64,000 nt of DNA from assembly GCF_040958095.1 (NCBI RefSeq), contig NC_091188.1, positions 37,573,875 to 37,637,874 of the forward strand, read 5' to 3'. Positions 37,300 to 47,582 of the stretch are shown here, piece by piece; the stretch's first letter is position 1; the number at the start of each line of letters is the position of its first letter. The notes under the pieces were generated by a model. That model searched no databases. It saw nothing but the letters and a program-made list of their open reading frames with translations, and was not told where the DNA came from. The stretch comes from Procambarus clarkii. Its lineage: Eukaryota > Arthropoda > Malacostraca > Decapoda > Cambaridae. A program made the position numbers and the translations under genes.

Positions 37300-38070
37300 T
37301 TAGCGCGGGTTGATCAGAGTGCCGCGCCGCCGCCCCCAGCGCCGCCCGCCACGCCCATTAGCGGGATCAGGTGGGCGGGCGCGGGTGGCCAGGACCTGGG
37401 TGGTCTCCCTCACCACCACACACATCCTGGCGATGAAGATTTCCACCCGTCCATCTTCATTTGAATAACCGTGGACCGCGCGAGAGTTGACGTAGGTCGC
37501 GCGCGTTGCCCGCCCCGTCGCGTCTGGCAGCCATGGCGCCCCGCCCTTTGGCGCCAAAACCCCCCCTCCCCTGACCTGCGCGGCGGCGGCGCACCTCACT
37601 TTGCGCTCTATGCGAGCGCTTATCTAGCTCCAAATCGCCATGTTGAATCGTGTGCGTTGAGATAGGCAGAGTGCCTCCTACAGCGCCTTCAACCTCTTCC
37701 TCGCTGCCATGGAAATCTATAAAAATCCGCGACAAGTGCCTTATAACCCCGTTACACCAGCGTACATGCGCGGTGAGTACGCGGCGGGGCCCGACTCGCG
37801 CACATCGCTGGGGGCCAGGCCAGGCTTCAGCTGTAATTCAGCCAGGAAGGGGGGCGTGTAATCGCGTGTTTCAGGTGACAGGCATAGGACAGAGCGCCGG
37901 CGGGGTTGGAGCGTGACTGCGTGCGTGTGTGTTTAGCGACCCCCCGCGTCAAGTGGGGGGCGCCGCTGGCCCCGCCCACCCACACCAAGCCAGCCAATCC
38001 CCGCGCCCCGCCACCCACATCAAACACCCGCCGCCCGACACGGAGCACAGCCGACCGGCGCGCTAGAAGC
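37300..38070 (+). promoter_or_regulatory. CpG-rich island, candidate promoter
   Basis: Unlike the rest of the window, this stretch is GC-rich with dense undepleted CpG (GCCGCGCCGCCGCC at 37320, GCGCGCGTTGCCC at 37500, GCGGCGGCGGCGC at 37580, and through 38060). It shows no repeat family. It lies 1.5-2.2 kb upstream of the Pax3/7 exon on the same strand, so it may serve that gene or be a separate 5' exon. No coding content is recognised with confidence. Confidence 0.55.
37718..37778 (+). promoter_or_regulatory. TATA-like box and possible splice donor in the island
   Basis: TATAAAAA at 37718-37725 and GCGCG|GTGAGT at 37768-37778. They could mark a core promoter with a short untranslated first exon. 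Alternatively ATG at 37709 starts a 21-codon exon (MEIYKNPRQVPYN...) ending at the same donor. Neither reading is proven. Confidence 0.3.
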
Positions 38071-38400
38071 GTTTCGAGTTTTGAGTTAATGGTAGTGTTT
38101 ACGGGAAGTTTAGCGCTGAACTTCGACTAGCAATAATTTTTTTTGGTGGGGGGGAGGGATAAAGTTTTACCTGTGGTGGGGAAAATTGACGGGTGTGTGG
38201 TGAGGAGTGGTGGCTGGAAGTCGTGTCGGGTGTGTCGCTAGACGCGTGTCGTTGTGACAACCACCTCCGGGATTGCCTACGTCGCCGACGCAGCGGTCTT
38301 ATCTTCTCCTGCAGGAAGGCTGAGGAGGCCCCGATGGTCAGGGGGTGGCAGGAAGCAGCAGCGTCGCCGCTGCCCTCCCCTCCTGCCGGCGCCGCCCTCC

Positions 38401-38508
38401 TGCAACACCTACACATGTGCCTGATCATCTGCAACACCTACACATGTGCCTGATCATCTGCAACACCTACACATGTGCCTGATCATCTGCAACACCTACA
38501 CATGTGCC
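38401..38508 (+). repeat. 29-bp minisatellite, about 4 copies
   Basis: Unit TGCAACACCTACACATGTGC + CTGATCATC. Confidence 0.95.
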
Positions 38509-38969
38509 TTATCAATGTGCCTTGGTCATACCTCTCTCTCATACCCATGACACGTGACTCACACGTAATAATAGAGCTCTCTAGATCAACTATTTTTATA
38601 TGCCTCGAAATATTTGAATATTTGTGTGTAATATAGTGAAATGAAAAGGAATGTGGAACGATAATTTAGAATTATTTCATATATGAGAGAAATATATGGG
38701 TATAATAACATCAGACAGTCCTTGATGACGCCAGCGTCTGTGTACTCGAGAAAGATTTGACAAATGCTGGACAAGGACCCGTTACCTTATAAAGTAAACA
38801 TCCGTTATCATTAGTGTCTTCGTTGGTGGCAGTGACCAGTGGCCACGTTGTCATGCTGACAGTGAAACGGACAAGTGATCTTGCTGATAACTTGTTCTTA
38901 AAGTTAATTATCATATCATCGGTTCTATAACACTGCATAGACATGTTTTAATTCATTATGCCACCAGAA
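38509..38969. other. AT-rich spacer upstream of Pax3/7 exon
   Basis: No repeat family or coding pattern recognised. Confidence 0.5.
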
Positions 38970-39215
38970 AGAGCTTCCAAACGCCATTGTGTCTTCCAGA
39001 CGCCAGTAAGTGCCTCTTCCAGACGCCTCAAGTCCGTTTTCCAGACGCCGCTAAGTGCCTCTTTCAAACGCCAGTAAGCCTCTTCTAGTCTACACAAAGT
39101 GCTTCTTCCAGGTGCCATTAATTGTTTCCTACAAACGCCAGTCTCTTGTAGACGCCATAAAGTGCCTCTTCCAGACGCCATTAAGTGCCTCTCACAGACG
39201 CGATTAAGTGCCATT
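38970..39215 (+). repeat. Degenerate ~28-bp tandem repeat
   Basis: About eight imperfect copies of AAGTGCCTCTTCCAGACGCC. They may fall in the 5' region of the Pax3/7 transcript. Confidence 0.8.
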
Positions 39216-39234
39216 TTTAAACAATCTCGATCAC

Positions 39235-39295
39235 TATAAATGCGCCCCACTGTCGGCACCGACTCCTCGCTGGTCAAAGGTGTTGATTTGCATAT
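39235..39295 (+). promoter_or_regulatory. Promoter-like motifs upstream of Pax3/7
   Basis: TATAAA at 39235-39240, TCAAAGG (TCF/LEF-like) at about 39276, and ATTTGCAT (octamer, POU-like) at about 39287. They are short motifs that occur by chance, listed because they cluster about 250-300 bp before the start codon. Confidence 0.25.
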
Positions 39296-39360
39296 AAGTC
39301 GACTGAGGAGCTGGAAGCCTCACCGCCATTAAAACTCGTGGTGAATATAACCTCAACTGC

Positions 39361-39543
39361 ATGACCTCAACCTATCAAGCCAGCGACCCTTACTTCGTCG
39401 AGAGTGAGACCTCTACCAGTCACAACCACTCCATCTCCACCCAGAAACCCCCGTATTCCAGCAGCAAAACACACCCCATAGTCCCCCAACCCTACCTGAG
39501 AAGAGGTCTTCGACAGGAAAATCTCAGTCCACCCCACAGATGA
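39361..39543 (+). CDS. Possible upstream ORF overlapping the Pax3/7 start
   Basis: A 60-codon frame (MTSTYQASDPYF...) whose TGA (39541-39543) overlaps the Pax3/7 ATG (39540-39542) as ATGA. It is rich in Ser, Pro and Thr with no known domain. If transcription starts upstream (for example at the TATA-like site), this uORF would put the main start in a termination-reinitiation position. If the first exon is spliced in at the CCACCCCACAG just before the ATG, the uORF does not exist in the mRNA. Confidence 0.3.
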   Translation: MTSTYQASDPYFVESETSTSHNHSISTQKPPYSSSKTHPIVPQPYLRRGLRQENLSPPHR

Positions 39544-39642
39544 AGGACGGGCCTCTGGCCGGACCCTCAACGATGTCCGTCTCCACAGGGGCCCTCGGCC
39601 TCTCCCAGATGCGCCCCATCTTCTCCGGCTACCCCTTCCAAG
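39540..39642 (+). CDS. Pax3/7: Pax3/7 (paired/gooseberry/pairberry) first coding exon
   Basis: 34 codons plus one base, then the donor AAG|GTAAGT at 39643. The end of the peptide, MRPIFSGYPFQ(G), closely resembles the residues that precede the paired domain in arthropod Pax3/7 proteins (gooseberry-neuro has a similar LRPLFAGYPFQG before QGRVNQLGG). In this family the coding sequence begins with a short exon ending just before the paired domain, and the leftover G would supply the first base of the Gly codon. ATG 39540 is the first Met after an in-frame TGA at 39405; Mets at 39573 and 39609 are alternatives. These proteins are nuclear transcription factors acting in segment and neural patterning. 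No paired-domain or homeodomain exon is seen downstream, so they lie beyond the window. The exon could also begin at a splice acceptor right before the ATG. Confidence 0.82.
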
Positions 39643-39650
39643 GTAAGTCT

Positions 39651-39732
39651 CGAGTCCCATCCCAAATCCTTATCCTGACCCCTTCCCAGTGCTATATAGT
39701 CGTAATGGCTTGGCGCTTTCCCCCTGATAAGT
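39651..39732 (+). mobile_element. SINE-C 3' fragment in Pax3/7 intron 1
   Basis: CCCATCCCAAATCCTTATCC, AGTGCTATATAGTCGTAATG and GGCTTGGCGCTTTCC...CTGATAA match the SINE-C tail. It begins about eight bases after the splice donor. Confidence 0.88.
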
Positions 39733-40301
39733 CCTTGAGTTCCAGACGGTAATATTCACAGCTAAAAATCATTTCATTGCGTTCGCAACAGCTAGTAATG
39801 ATGATATTAAAGTCTTTACCTGTAATCATGAGGGAGTAATGACCATTTAGACTATTCACCTGTATATAATGATCCAAACGTAGCGATACTGATAAGAATC
39901 CAAATGTCAATAATCACCGACAGAGCGATTAGGTTAATATTGCCCGCTTAGTATCACCCGATCCGGTAGCAGTATGATTTCCTGTGATATATTACCCGGT
40001 GATCAACACACTCTCCCCCGGTCCTATAACAACCGGTTAACCGGATGGCCCTTCAGCCGACCGTTCGATGTACAAGGAAGCTTCTGAATACCTCAGTTTA
40101 ATTCAGTGTTTTTAATGTATCTGGGAGCGTGCAGGGGTACCTGGGCTACACCTTCCCGGGTCGGGGCAGCGGCGGCGGTGCCTGTGTTCATCCCAGCAAC
40201 GAATGGGAGGTATCGAGTCCACCCCGCAAGGCGAATAACAGTCATATCCCGCCTCTTTGTACTCAAATACAAGAATCGACTTGACGATACAAGTCACAAT
40301 C
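39733..40301. other. Intron sequence, nothing recognised
   Basis: Single-copy-like sequence with no exon signature for the paired domain. Confidence 0.5.
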
Positions 40302-40375
40302 GACTTGAGAATGGTCCAGGACGGACCGAAACGTCGTCGTCCCTTCACCTTCTAGTGTGGTCTGGTCAACAAATA
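40302..40375 (+). mobile_element. PLE4 end, single copy with hammerhead-like fold
   Basis: The fold (40302-40341) is GAC, TTGAGAA, T, GGTCC/GGACC, GAAACGTCGTC, GTC, followed by CTAGTGTGGTCTGGTCAA. A partial repeat of the first part (AATCGACTTGACGATACAAG) sits just upstream. Confidence 0.6.
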
Positions 40376-40845
40376 TATGAAGAACCGTTAATTTACAATG
40401 CCAACAGCCATTATAAAATCCTATAAATGAAGCTTTTTAAGCAGTTTATTTAGTTTTTAACAATAAAGCTAAAAAATAACAATTTAGTGATGTGAGTGAG
40501 CTCTCAGACGTTCACTCCGATCAAGATATTGACCTCTTGGATAATGAGAGCAAGTCAGGTTGTGTGTGTGTGTACAAGTTACTGTTAAAAGCGGCTCGGA
40601 GAGTAGCTAGCCAGCCAGGACTAGCCTCCCTCCCCTACCCCCCCCCCCCCCGTCTCTATCCCCCCTCCCTCACGCCATTTGTAATCGATAGACGGGCGGC
40701 CGGAAATTCGACACGGGTGATCGGGGTCGTACTAACGACGTTAAGGGAACCATCAGCTTGCAAGACTTGCTGCCTTGCGGATGTCTTCAACGGACCTAGA
40801 ACTTGTCCCGGCATCTTGCTGAAGCGTCTCAGGTGCGAATTAATG
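40376..40845. other. Spacer with C-run
   Basis: A run of C at about 40639-40651 between TC-rich words. No gene recognised. Confidence 0.5.
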
Positions 40846-43425
40846 TTCTTGGGGGCTGGCGCCGGGCTCTATCTTGTCACCACGTGTTGTTGGGGGCTGG
40901 CGCCGGGCTCTATAGTGTCACCACGTGTTGTTGGGGGCTGGCGCCGGGCTCTATAGTGTCACCACGTGTTGTTGGGGGCTGGCGCCGGGCTCTATAGTAA
41001 CCACGTGTTGTTGGGGGCTGGCGCCGGGCTCTATCTTGTCACCAGGTGTTGTTGGGGGCTGGCGCCGGGCTCTATCTTGTCACCACGTGTTGTTGGGGGC
41101 TGGCGCCGGGCTCTATCTTGTCACCAGGTGTTGTTGGGGGCTGGCGCCGGGCTCTATCTTGTCACCACGTGTTGTTGGGGGCTGGCGCCGGGCTCTATCT
41201 TGTCACCAGGTGTTGTTGGGAGCTGGTGCGGGGCTCTATCGTGTCACCACGTGTTCTTGAGCACTAGCGCGGGGGCTCTATCGTGTCTCCACGTGTTCTT
41301 GAGCACTAGCGCGGGGCTCTATCGTGTCTCCACGTGTTCTTGAGCACAAGCGCGGGGCTCTATCGTGTCTCCACGTGTTGTTGGGGGCTGGCGCCGGGCT
41401 CTATAGTAACCATGTGTTATTGGGGGCTGGCGCCGGGCTCTATAGTAACCACGTGTTATTGGGTGCTGGCGCCGGGCTCTATCTTGTCACCAGGTGTTGT
41501 TGGGGGCTGGCGCCGGGCTCTATAGTGTCACCACGTGTTGTTGGGGGCTGGCGCCGGGCTCTATAGTAACCACGTGTTATTGGGTGCTGGCGCCGGGCTC
41601 TATCTTGTCACCAGGTGTTGTTGGGGGCTGGCGCCGGGCTCTATAGTGTCACCACGTGTTGTTGGGGGCTGGCGCCGGGCTCTATCTTGTCACCAGATGT
41701 TGTTGGGGGCTGGCGCCGGGCTCTATCTTGTCACCACGTGTTGTTGGGGGCTGGCGCCGGGCTCTATCTTGTCACCAGGTGTTGTTGGGGGCTGGCGCCG
41801 GGCTCTATCTTGTCACCACGTGTTGTTGGGGGCTGGCGCCGGGCTCTATCTTGTCACCAGGTGTTGTTGGGAGCTGGTGCGGGGCTCTATCGTGTCACCA
41901 CGTGTTCTTGAGCACTAGCGCGGGGGCTCTATCGTGTCTCCATGTGTTCTTGAGCACTAGCGCGGGGCTCTATCGTGTCTCCACGTGTTCTTGAGCACAA
42001 GCGCGGGGCTCTATCGTGTCTCCACGTGTTGTTGGGGGCTGGCGCCGGGCTCTATAGTAACCATGTGTTATTGGGGGCTGGCGCCGGGCTCTATAGTAAC
42101 CACGTGTTATTGGGTGCTGGCGCCGGGCTCTATCTTGTCACCAGGTGTTGTTGGGGGCTGGCGCCGGGCTCTATAGTGTCACCACGTGTTGTTGGGGGCT
42201 GGCGCCGGGCTCTATAGTAACCACGTGTTATTGGGTGCTGGCGCCGGGCTCTATCTTGTCACCAGGTGTTGTTGGGGGCTGGCGCCGGGCTCTATAGTGT
42301 CACCACGTGTTGTTGGGGGCTGGCGCCGGGCTCTATAGTAACCACGTGTTATTGGGGGCTGGCGCCGGGCTCTATCTTGTCACCAGGTGTTGTTGGGGGC
42401 TGGCGCCGGGCTCTATAGTGTCACCACGTGTTTTTGGGGGCTGGCGCCGGGCTCTATAGTAACCACGTGTTATTGGGGGCTGGCGCCGGGCTCTATCTTG
42501 TCACCAGGTGTTGTTGGGGGCTGGCGCCGGGCTCTTTAGTGTCACCACGTGTTTTGGGAGCTAGTGCGGGGCTCTATCGTGTCACCACGTGTTGTTGGGG
42601 GCTGGCGCCGGGCTCTATAGTGTCACCACGTGTTGTTGGGGGCTGGCGCCGGGCTCTATAGTGTCACCACGTGTTGTTGGGGGCTGGCGCCGGGCTCTAT
42701 AGTGTCACCACGTGTTGTTGGGGGCTGGCGCCGGGCTCTTTAGTGACACCACGTGTTTTGGGAGCTAGTGCGGGGCTCTATCGTGTCTCCACGTGTTCTT
42801 GAGCACTAGCGCGGGGCTCTATCGTGTCTCCACGTGTTCTTGAGCACTAGCGCGGGGCTCTATCGTGTCTGCACGTGTTCTTGAGCACTAGCACGGAGCT
42901 CTATCGTGTCTCCACGTGTTCTTGAGCACTAGCGCGGAGCTCTATCGTGTCTCCACGTGTTCTTGAGCACTAGCGCGGAGCTCTATCGTGTCTCCACGTG
43001 TTCTTGAGCACTAGCGCGGGGCTCTATCGTGTCTCCACGTGTTCTTGAGCACTAGCACGGGGCTCTATCGTGTCTCCACGTGTTCTTGAGCACTAGCACG
43101 GAGCTCTATCGTGTCTCCACGTGTTCTTGAGCACTAGCGCGGGGCTCTATCGTGTCTCCACGTGTTCTTGAGCACTAGCACGGAGCTCTATCGTGTCTCC
43201 ACGTGTTCTTGAGCACTAGCACGGGGCTCTATCGTGTCTCCACGTGTTCTTGAGCACTAGCACGGAGCTCTATCGTGTCTCCACGTGTTCTTGAGCACTA
43301 GCGCGGGGCTCTATCGTGTCTCCACGTGTTCTTGAGCACTAGCGCGGGGCTCTATCGTATCTCCACGTGTTCTTGAGCACTAGCGCGGAGCTCTATCGTG
43401 ACACCACGTGTTCTTGGCTCTATCT
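40846..43425 (+). repeat. 41-bp minisatellite with two unit types
   Basis: About 63 units. Type 1 starts GTTGTTGGGGGCTGGCGCC, type 2 starts GTTCTTGAGCACTAGCGCGG; both end in CCACGT. Type 1 dominates the left, type 2 is pure from about 42780 to the right end. A block of about 650 bp is repeated (compare 41324-41566 with 41975-42217). ORFs are by-products. Confidence 0.97.
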
Positions 43426-43717
43426 TGTTCTAACATAATGATAAATGTTCAAAAGAAGAATATTTTTTAGAAATAGATGAAAGTAATTTGAGTTTGATTC
43501 TAACATTAAACATATTAATAATTTTTGAGGTTAATGTAACACGAATTAAAATTAATAAATATATAAATAATATTATTATTGTTGTTGTTGTAAGTAATAT
43601 AATTATTATAATTATTTTTAAGCATTAATTTTAATAATATTATTCGATTAATATTATTATACATTTTAATAATAAAATATTGCGGTTTTATATAATAATA
43701 AAATAATAATAATAATT
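43426..43717. other. AT-rich spacer with AAT/TAA runs
   Basis: Simple AT-rich sequence. No gene. Confidence 0.6.
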
Positions 43718-43800
43718 TCACCTTAGCTCTAGGAGATTCGAACCGGTGCCCCCTTGTGTGTGAGGACGAAAGCTATATCAACCAGCCCAGTCAATAGAAC
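43718..43800 (-). mobile_element. tRNA-like module
   Basis: Minus strand: GACTGGGCTGGTTGATATAG (A-box side) and CCGGTTCGAATCTCC (B box). No SINE body is seen. Confidence 0.55.
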
Positions 43801-43830
43801 AAATAATAATAATGTCTATCGTACATTTAT

Positions 43831-44012
43831 AGTCCGCGTGGCGCAGTGGTAAAACACTCTCTCGGCTGTTCACAAGCGATTTTGTCCTGGGTTCGTATCC
43901 CGGCCGGGGAGGATTGACTGGGCGCCAATCCTTAACTGTACCCTTCTGTTCACCCAGCAGTGAATGGGTACCTAGTTGTTAAACGATTCGGCGGGTCGTT
44001 TAACCTCAGCAC
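43831..44012 (+). mobile_element. SINE-D (tRNA-derived)
   Basis: tRNA-like head GCGTGGCGCAGTGGTAAAAC with B box GGGTTCGTATCCCGG, then GGAGGATTGACTGGGCGCC, CACCCAGCAGTGAATGGGTA, and GGCGGGTCGTTTAACC. The core recalls SINE-A but the head is different. Confidence 0.8.
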
Positions 44013-44029
44013 CTGAGCACTGTCTTGAG

Positions 44030-45362
44030 ATACTGAGCACTGGCTGAAGGTACTGAGCACTGGCTGGAGGTACTGAGCACTGGCTGAAGGTACTGAGCAC
44101 TGGCTGGAGGTACTGAGCACTGGCTGGAGGTACTGAGCACTGGCTGGAGGTATTGAGCAGCCTTGAGATACTGAGCACTGGCAGGATGTACTGAGCACTG
44201 CCTGGAGGTACTGTTCACTGGCTGGAGGTACTGAGCACTGGCTGGAAGTACTGAGCAATGGCTGGAGGTACTGAGCACTGGCTGGAGGTACTGAGCACTG
44301 GCAGCAGGTACTGAGCACTGGCTGCAGGTACTGAGCACTGGCTGGAGGTACTGAGCACTGGCTGGAGGTACTGAGCACTGGCTGGAAGTACTGATCACTG
44401 ACTGGAGGTACTGAGCACTGGCTGGAGGTACTGAGCACTGACTGGAGGTACTGAGCACTGACTGGAGGTACTGAGCACTGACTGGAGGTACTGAGCACTG
44501 GCTGGAGGTACTGAGCAATGGCTGGAGGTACTGAGCACTGGCTGGAGGTACTGAGCAATGGCTGGAGGTACTGAGCACTGGCTGGAGGTACTGAGCATTG
44601 GCAGCAGGTACTGAGCACTGGCTGGAGGTACTGAGCACTGGCTGGAGGTACTGAGCACTGGCTGGAGGTACTGAGCACTGGCTGGAGGTACTGAGCACTG
44701 GCTGGAGGTACTGAGCACTGACTGGTGGTACTGAGCACTGACTGGAGGTACTGAGCACTGGCTGGAAGTACTGATCACTGACTGGAGGTACTGAGCACTG
44801 GCTGGAAGTACTGATCACTGACTGGAGGTACTGAGCACTGGCTGGAAGTACTGATCAGTGACTGGAGGTACTGAGCACTGGCTGGAAGTACTGATCACTG
44901 ACTGGAGGTACTGAGCACTGGCTGGAGGTACTGAGCACTGACTGGAGGTACTGAGCACTGGCTGGAGGTACTGAGCAATGGCTGGAGGTACTGAGCACTG
45001 GCTGGAGGTACTTAGCACTGGCAGCAGGTACTGAGCACTGGCTGGAGGTACTGAGCACTGGCTGGAGGTACTGAGCACTGGCTGGAGGTACTGAGCACTG
45101 GCTGGAGGTACTGAGCACTGGCAGCAGGTACTGAGCACTGGCTGGAGGTACTGAGCACTGACTGGAGGTACTGAGCACTGACTGGAGGTACTGAGCACTG
45201 GCTGGAGGTACTGAGCACTGACTGGAGGTACTGAGCACTGACTGGAGGTACTGAGCACTGACTGGAGGTACTGAGCTCTGGCTGGAGGTACTGAGCACTG
45301 ACTGGAGGTACTGAGCACTGGCTGGAGGTACTGAGCACTGACTGGACGTACTGAGCACTGCT
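44030..45362 (+). repeat. 20-bp minisatellite ACTGGCTGGAGGTACTGAGC
   Basis: About 67 copies, strictly 20 bp, with variants ACTGACTGG, GGCAGCAGG and GATCACTG. Confidence 0.98.
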
Positions 45363-45775
45363 GTGTCATGATACACAGCGTCCTAAACTACTTTTTTTTA
45401 TCAGATTGCAAAAAGGGCGATTGGTATGTTGGTCAACTTTGCACACTGATGACCGTGGTTCGAACCCAGCTGCCGCCATGGTTTGGACGATATCAACCCG
45501 CAAATCATTTTCGCTATCTTGATATCCAAGAGGGTTTCCCCCCCCCTCTTCACCCGTTATCGTACCTTGCTTTCCAGGGGGGGGGTTCCATAGCCCAGCT
45601 TCCATTCCAGGAGGCTATGTAGCTGGGTTACGTTGCACTTGCTTGAGTTGAACTCTAGTAGCCACGTGCTGTCCACTATTATTTAATTTGGTCAGGGTCA
45701 TTCTGTCATAATTTTTGCCTCGGTGATCTTAGAAAGAAGGAATATCTCATACATATCATATCTACTACACATATT
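45363..45775. other. Spacer with a tRNA-like B box
   Basis: GCGATTGGTATGTTGGTC...GTGGTTCGAACCCAGC at 45417-45472 looks like a SINE head. The rest contains C and G runs at 45538-45590 and nothing recognised. Confidence 0.45.
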
Positions 45776-46065
<290 letters not shown>

Positions 46066-46155
46066 ACACACGGTTCGATTCCCGCACCAGGCACAAACAA
46101 ATGGGCAAAGTTTCTTTCATCCTGATTGCCCCTGTTACCCAGCAGTAAATAAGTG
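46066..46155 (+). mobile_element. SINE-A, left part (interrupted by R)
   Basis: B box CGGTTCGATTCCCG, CAAAGTTTCTTTCATCC, CCAGCAGTAAATAAGT. It resumes at 46297. Confidence 0.85.
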
Positions 46156-46296
46156 CTGCCTGAAACGCTTTGCGTAATAGTGGCTTTAGGCACTGTATGT
46201 ACTAGCTCTATCTATTAATCCAACAATCTTTGTAAAATCTCTTGTATGTATGTACCTTACCTAAATAAACATTTATTTATTTATTTATTTATTTAT
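46156..46296 (+). mobile_element. Repeat R inserted in SINE-A
   Basis: GAAACGCTTTGCGTAATAGT, GGCTTTAGGCACTGTATGTA, CCTTACCTAAATAAACATTT and an (ATTT)n tail. ATAAGT flanks both sides as a short target-site duplication. Confidence 0.8.
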
Positions 46297-46456
46297 AAGT
46301 ACCTGGGAGTTAGTCAGCTGTTACGGAGCTGCTTCCTGAGGGGTGTGTGTGTGGGGGGGGGGGGGAAGGAGTGAGCAACAGTTGATTAATTGATTGTTGA
46401 GAGGCGGGCCGAAAGAGCAGAGCTCAACCCCCGCAAGCACAACTAGGTGAATACAC
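46297..46456 (+). mobile_element. SINE-A, right part with LINE-B tail
   Basis: AAGTACCTGGGAGTTAG, GAGCTGCTTCCTGAGG, a GT/G-rich bridge, then GATTGTTGAGAGGCGGG, AGCTCAACCCC, CAAGCACAACTAGGTGAATA. The last part is the LINE-B 3' end. Confidence 0.85.
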
Positions 46457-46479
46457 CTAGGTGAATACACACACACATA

Positions 46480-46600
46480 CATTTTTGCTTCTGCACGAAC
46501 AAATAGGCAGAGTTTCTTTCACCTGATGCCTCTGTTAACCTAGGAGTAAACAGATCCCTAGAACTTATATAGCTGCTACGGGCCGCATTCTGTGTGTACT
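46480..46600 (+). mobile_element. SINE-A fragment
   Basis: AGGCAGAGTTTCTTTCACC, CCTAGGAGTAAACAG, AGCTGCTACGGGCCGC. Confidence 0.75.
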
Positions 46601-46890
46601 CACCTATTTGTGTCTGCAAGATCGAACATTGACTCTTGGAACCCGCCTTTCCAGTCATCGGTTGTTTACAACAATGACTCCTGTCCCATTTCCCTATCAT
46701 ACCTAGTTTTAAAATTATGAATAGTATTTGCTTCCACAACCTGTTCCTTAAGTGCATTCCATTTTTCTACTACTCTCACGCTAAAAGAAAACTTCCTAAC
46801 ATCTCTGTGACTCATCTGAGTTTCCAGCTTCCATCCATGTCCCCTCGTTCTGTTACTATTCCGTGTGAACATTTCGTCTATTTCCACTGT
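46601..46890 (-). pseudogene. LINE-B C-terminal fragment
   Basis: The minus frame reads RTRGHGWKLETQMSHRDVRK and FSVRVVEKWNALKEQVVEA, matching the LINE-B end at 52081-52323. The LINE-B 3' UTR follows on the left. Confidence 0.88.
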
Positions 46891-46899
46891 GTGTGTGTG

Positions 46900-47035
46900 T
46901 GGGGGGGGGGAAAGATAAATACGTGTAGTAGATATGATTAAGGAAAATAGGTATAGAGAGTCAGTACAATAGATAACCGACGGTTAGAGAGGCGGGGTCC
47001 AAGAGCTAACAGCTCAATCTTGCAGGGCAAATACA
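46900..47035 (+). mobile_element. LINE-B-type 3' terminus
   Basis: AGAGAGGCGGGGTCCAAGAG, CTAACAGCTCAATCTTGCAGG, GCAAATACACAC. Confidence 0.65.
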
Positions 47036-47055
47036 CACATATTTGATATATATAT

Positions 47056-47570
<515 letters not shown>

Positions 47571-47582
47571 TATTAATACAAT

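Noticed and set aside
37457-37735. Arg-rich minus-strand frames in the CpG island
   Set aside because: GC-rich DNA has few stops; the composition explains the frames.
43515-43721. 68-codon Asn/Ile/Tyr-rich frame
   Set aside because: AT-rich simple sequence.
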